From NCBI GenBank assembly GCA_003560175.1, contig PWIZ01000420.1:1-8760 (forward strand): DNA of 8,760 bases, given 5' to 3'. How positions within the stretch are numbered: position 1 is the first letter of the stretch; the number at the start of each line of letters is the position of its first letter. A program made the position numbers and the translations under genes. Source of the stretch: Halomonas sp. GTDB taxonomy: Bacteria; Pseudomonadota; Gammaproteobacteria; Pseudomonadales; Halomonadaceae. The notes beneath the pieces were generated by a model. That model had not been told where the DNA came from. It was given only the letters and a program-made list of their open reading frames with translations, and made no database searches. Shown in pieces: positions 7,930-8,760 of this stretch.

Positions 7930-7967
7930 TTTTCCACAGAGGCTTGTCCACAGCTCCTGTGGACAAG
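7930..7967. repeat. Perfect 11-bp inverted repeat with three DnaA-box-like 9-mers
   Basis: Arms CTTGTCCACAG (7943-7953) and CTGTGGACAAG (7957-7967) are perfect reverse complements around a three-base CTC spacer. Each arm contains TTGTCCACA, one mismatch from the DnaA box TTATCCACA: 7944-7952 on the plus strand and 7958-7966 on the minus strand. A third, TTTTCCACA at 7930-7938, fits the relaxed box TTWTNCACA exactly. A partial GGACAA recurs at 7973-7978. The repeat could instead act as an RNA hairpin at the end of the DUF1820 transcript, but no U-tract follows on either strand. Confidence 0.6.
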
Positions 7968-8052
7968 TAACGGGACAACCGCTGGAAAGACCTCTATCAG
8001 CGGCGCGGCGCCTGCCCTGCGCCCTTACTGATCATTTCGTGACCAACTTTCC

Positions 8053-8382
8053 TCAGCGCTCCGGGGGGGGAGGCGGCGAAAAGGGCCGCGGGAACTCGGC
8101 CACCCGACCATCGCTCTTCACCGCACGAGGCGTGCCCCCCCGCTCCACCTCGTCGATACGCACGATGGCGTTAAGCGGCAGGTAGCTGCGGATCACGCCC
8201 TCGAAAGTGAGCCTGAGCTTGTCCGCGGAGGGATCCACCACCAGTCGAGAGGCGTCTTCGAAGACGAACTCCTCGACTTCGATGAACCCCCACAGATCGC
8301 TCTGGAAGATCTCGCGAGCATAGAGCTCCCACACTTCTTGCTGCTGGTGGAAAACCACCCGATAGATAGGCTTTGCCGCCAT
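8053..8382 (-). CDS. DUF1820 family protein of unknown function
   Basis: The 109 residues match the compact DUF1820 family found beside or near miaB in pseudomonads and relatives: PIYRVVFHQQQEVWELYAREIFQ, then SDLWGFIEVEEFVF (28-41), VVDPSADKLRLTFEGVIRSY (46-65) and IVRIDEVERGGTP (71-83). It has no signal peptide or membrane segment, so it is probably cytosolic. The tail is proline-rich (FSPPPPPER). The ATG at 8382 fits the family N-terminus; an in-frame extension to 8736 would be antisense to miaB and is rejected. The ribosome-binding site is weak (AGGGA, 12 bases away). An extended -10-like TGCTACGCT (minus, 8434-8426) could serve it. A run of eight C (coding strand; 8063-8070) lies at its 3' end. 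I assign no molecular function. Confidence 0.88.
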   Translation of the reverse strand: MAAKPIYRVVFHQQQEVWELYAREIFQSDLWGFIEVEEFVFEDASRLVVDPSADKLRLTFEGVIRSYLPLNAIVRIDEVERGGTPRAVKSDGRVAEFPRPFSPPPPPER

Positions 8383-8465
8383 GGTGCTGAGTGTCCCTCG
8401 AACCGGTGTTCCGACAAGAGGCGCAAGCGTAGCACAATCCCGCAGCGGGCGGCCCATGCTGGCCC

Positions 8466-8488
8466 CGTCGCCGGGCGACGCGTATAAT
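8466..8488 (+). promoter_or_regulatory. miaB promoter: perfect -10 preceded by a 15-bp palindrome
   Basis: TATAAT at 8483-8488 is an exact sigma-70 -10 box in a GC-rich region. The start point would lie near 8494-8496, leaving a leader of about 100 bases before the ATG at 8594. The -35 position (8460-8465, TGGCCC) is poor. Between them, CGTCGCC (8466-8472) and GGCGACG (8474-8480) form a perfect inverted repeat around one G, filling the spacer, where a dimeric regulator could act. The weak -35 plus this dyad suggests regulation, but the regulator is unknown. Confidence 0.6.
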
Positions 8489-8593
8489 ACCAAGTTACTT
8501 TTCAGGCCCGCCGCGGCCGCGAGTTCACGATAACTCCCCCCTTTCATCCACTGGTGACAGATGTCGGGCGCCTGGCGCCACGACCCTATTCTT

Positions 8594-8760
8594 ATGGCGA
8601 AGAAACTCTTCATCAAGACGCACGGCTGCCAGATGAACGAGTACGACTCCGCACGCATGGCGGATCTGCTCGGCGAATCCCACCGGCTCGAGCTCACCGA
8701 CGACGAGCTCGAAGCCGACGTCATCCTGCTCAACACCTGCTCGATCCGCGAGAAGGCTCA
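8594..8760 (+). CDS. miaB: tRNA-2-methylthio-N6-dimethylallyladenosine synthase MiaB (N-terminal part)
   Basis: Radical-SAM methylthiotransferase that converts i6A37 to ms2i6A37 in tRNAs reading UNN codons, using two 4Fe-4S clusters. Only 55 residues are in the window. The N-terminal UPF0004 domain is clear: [19 protein letters not shown] with C12, and [13 protein letters not shown] with C49, two of the three cysteines that hold the auxiliary cluster. The third cysteine and the radical-SAM CxxxCxxC lie beyond the right edge. The ATG at 8594 gives the family-typical MAKK start but has no visible Shine-Dalgarno. An in-frame ATG at 8561 would add 11 residues and is preceded by GGTGA only three bases away. 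I prefer 8594 on family grounds. Confidence 0.95.
   Translation, partial: MAKKLFIKTHGCQMNEYDSARMADLLGESHRLELTDDELEADVILLNTCSIREKA

Larger units (their letters stand above)
7812..8052. other. Noncoding gap between ygiM-like gene and DUF1820 gene
   Basis: This 241-bp stretch lies upstream of the ygiM-like gene and downstream of the DUF1820 gene, both on the minus strand. It holds a 9-bp direct repeat CCGACGCCG (7863-7871 and 7880-7888), a 7-bp inverted repeat (7901-7928), an 11-bp inverted repeat (7943-7967), DnaA-box-like 9-mers (7930-7966), and a loose CCGCTG/CAGCGG dyad (7979-8003). It should contain the ygiM promoter. TATAGC (minus, 7829-7824) is the only -10-like word near the start and has no usable -35. 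No T-tract follows any hairpin in the minus direction, so I cannot name a classical terminator for the DUF1820 gene. Confidence 0.55.

Noticed and set aside
7812..7937. Longer start for the ygiM-like protein at 7937
   Set aside because: It would bury the signal peptide behind 42 polar residues and has no good ribosome-binding site. The 7811 start matches YgiM length.
7719..7970. 83-codon plus-strand ORF overlapping the ygiM-like start and the repeats
   Set aside because: Antisense to the ygiM-like gene, and its 3' part is built from the inverted repeats. No domain recognised.
8439..8449. CCCGC/GCGGG hairpin upstream of miaB as a terminator
   Set aside because: Five-bp stem with a one-base loop and no T-tract; no transcript is expected to end there.
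8383..8736. N-terminal extension of the DUF1820 ORF to 8736
   Set aside because: It would run antisense through the miaB start and promoter. The family begins at 8382 and the extra sequence is Ser-rich with no domain.

Overview
The window looks like a core-genome stretch of a GC-rich gammaproteobacterium. Protein wording (MiaB, DUF1820, the CysPTWA set, the YgiM-type SH3 protein, bacterial TPMT) fits the Halomonadaceae (Halomonas, Chromohalobacter) or a close oceanospirillal/pseudomonad relative. This assignment comes from remembered family sequences, not a search. There are no insertion sequences, integrases, CRISPR arrays, tRNA or rRNA genes. Most ORFs antisense to real genes are GC-rich shadows.

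Layout. (1) Positions 1-1311, minus strand: a tight rpe > GIY-YIG (YhbQ-type) > gph cluster, with gph cut by the left edge. The GIY-YIG frame has no stop and runs in frame into gph through a 9-bp, three-copy repeat that is also a triple Shine-Dalgarno array. (2) 1312-1492: an intergenic gap with an AT-rich island before the cys operon. (3) 1493-5326, plus strand: cysP-cysT-cysW-cysA, a complete sulfate/thiosulfate ABC importer with overlapping cistrons. (4) 5334-5762, minus: a YjaB-like GNAT acetyltransferase ending 7 bp from cysA. (5) 5924-6529, plus: a YajG-type lipoprotein, divergent from the GNAT gene. (6) 6536-7811, minus: a ygiM-like SH3/membrane-anchor gene followed by tpm, with a 10-bp gap. 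(7) 7812-8052: a noncoding gap with two inverted repeats and a small cluster of DnaA-box-like 9-mers. (8) 8053-8382, minus: a DUF1820 protein of unknown function, divergent from (9) miaB, which starts at 8594 and is cut by the right edge.

Functionally, rpe/gph serve pentose-phosphate interconversion and phosphoglycolate salvage. The cys operon brings oxidised sulfur into the cell for cysteine synthesis. miaB modifies tRNA and itself uses sulfur and iron-sulfur clusters. The remaining genes are small housekeeping or envelope genes. I did not find a new multi-gene system. The observations most worth checking are the GIY-YIG/Gph read-through frame with its repeat linker, and the DnaA-box-like dyad at 7930-7967.
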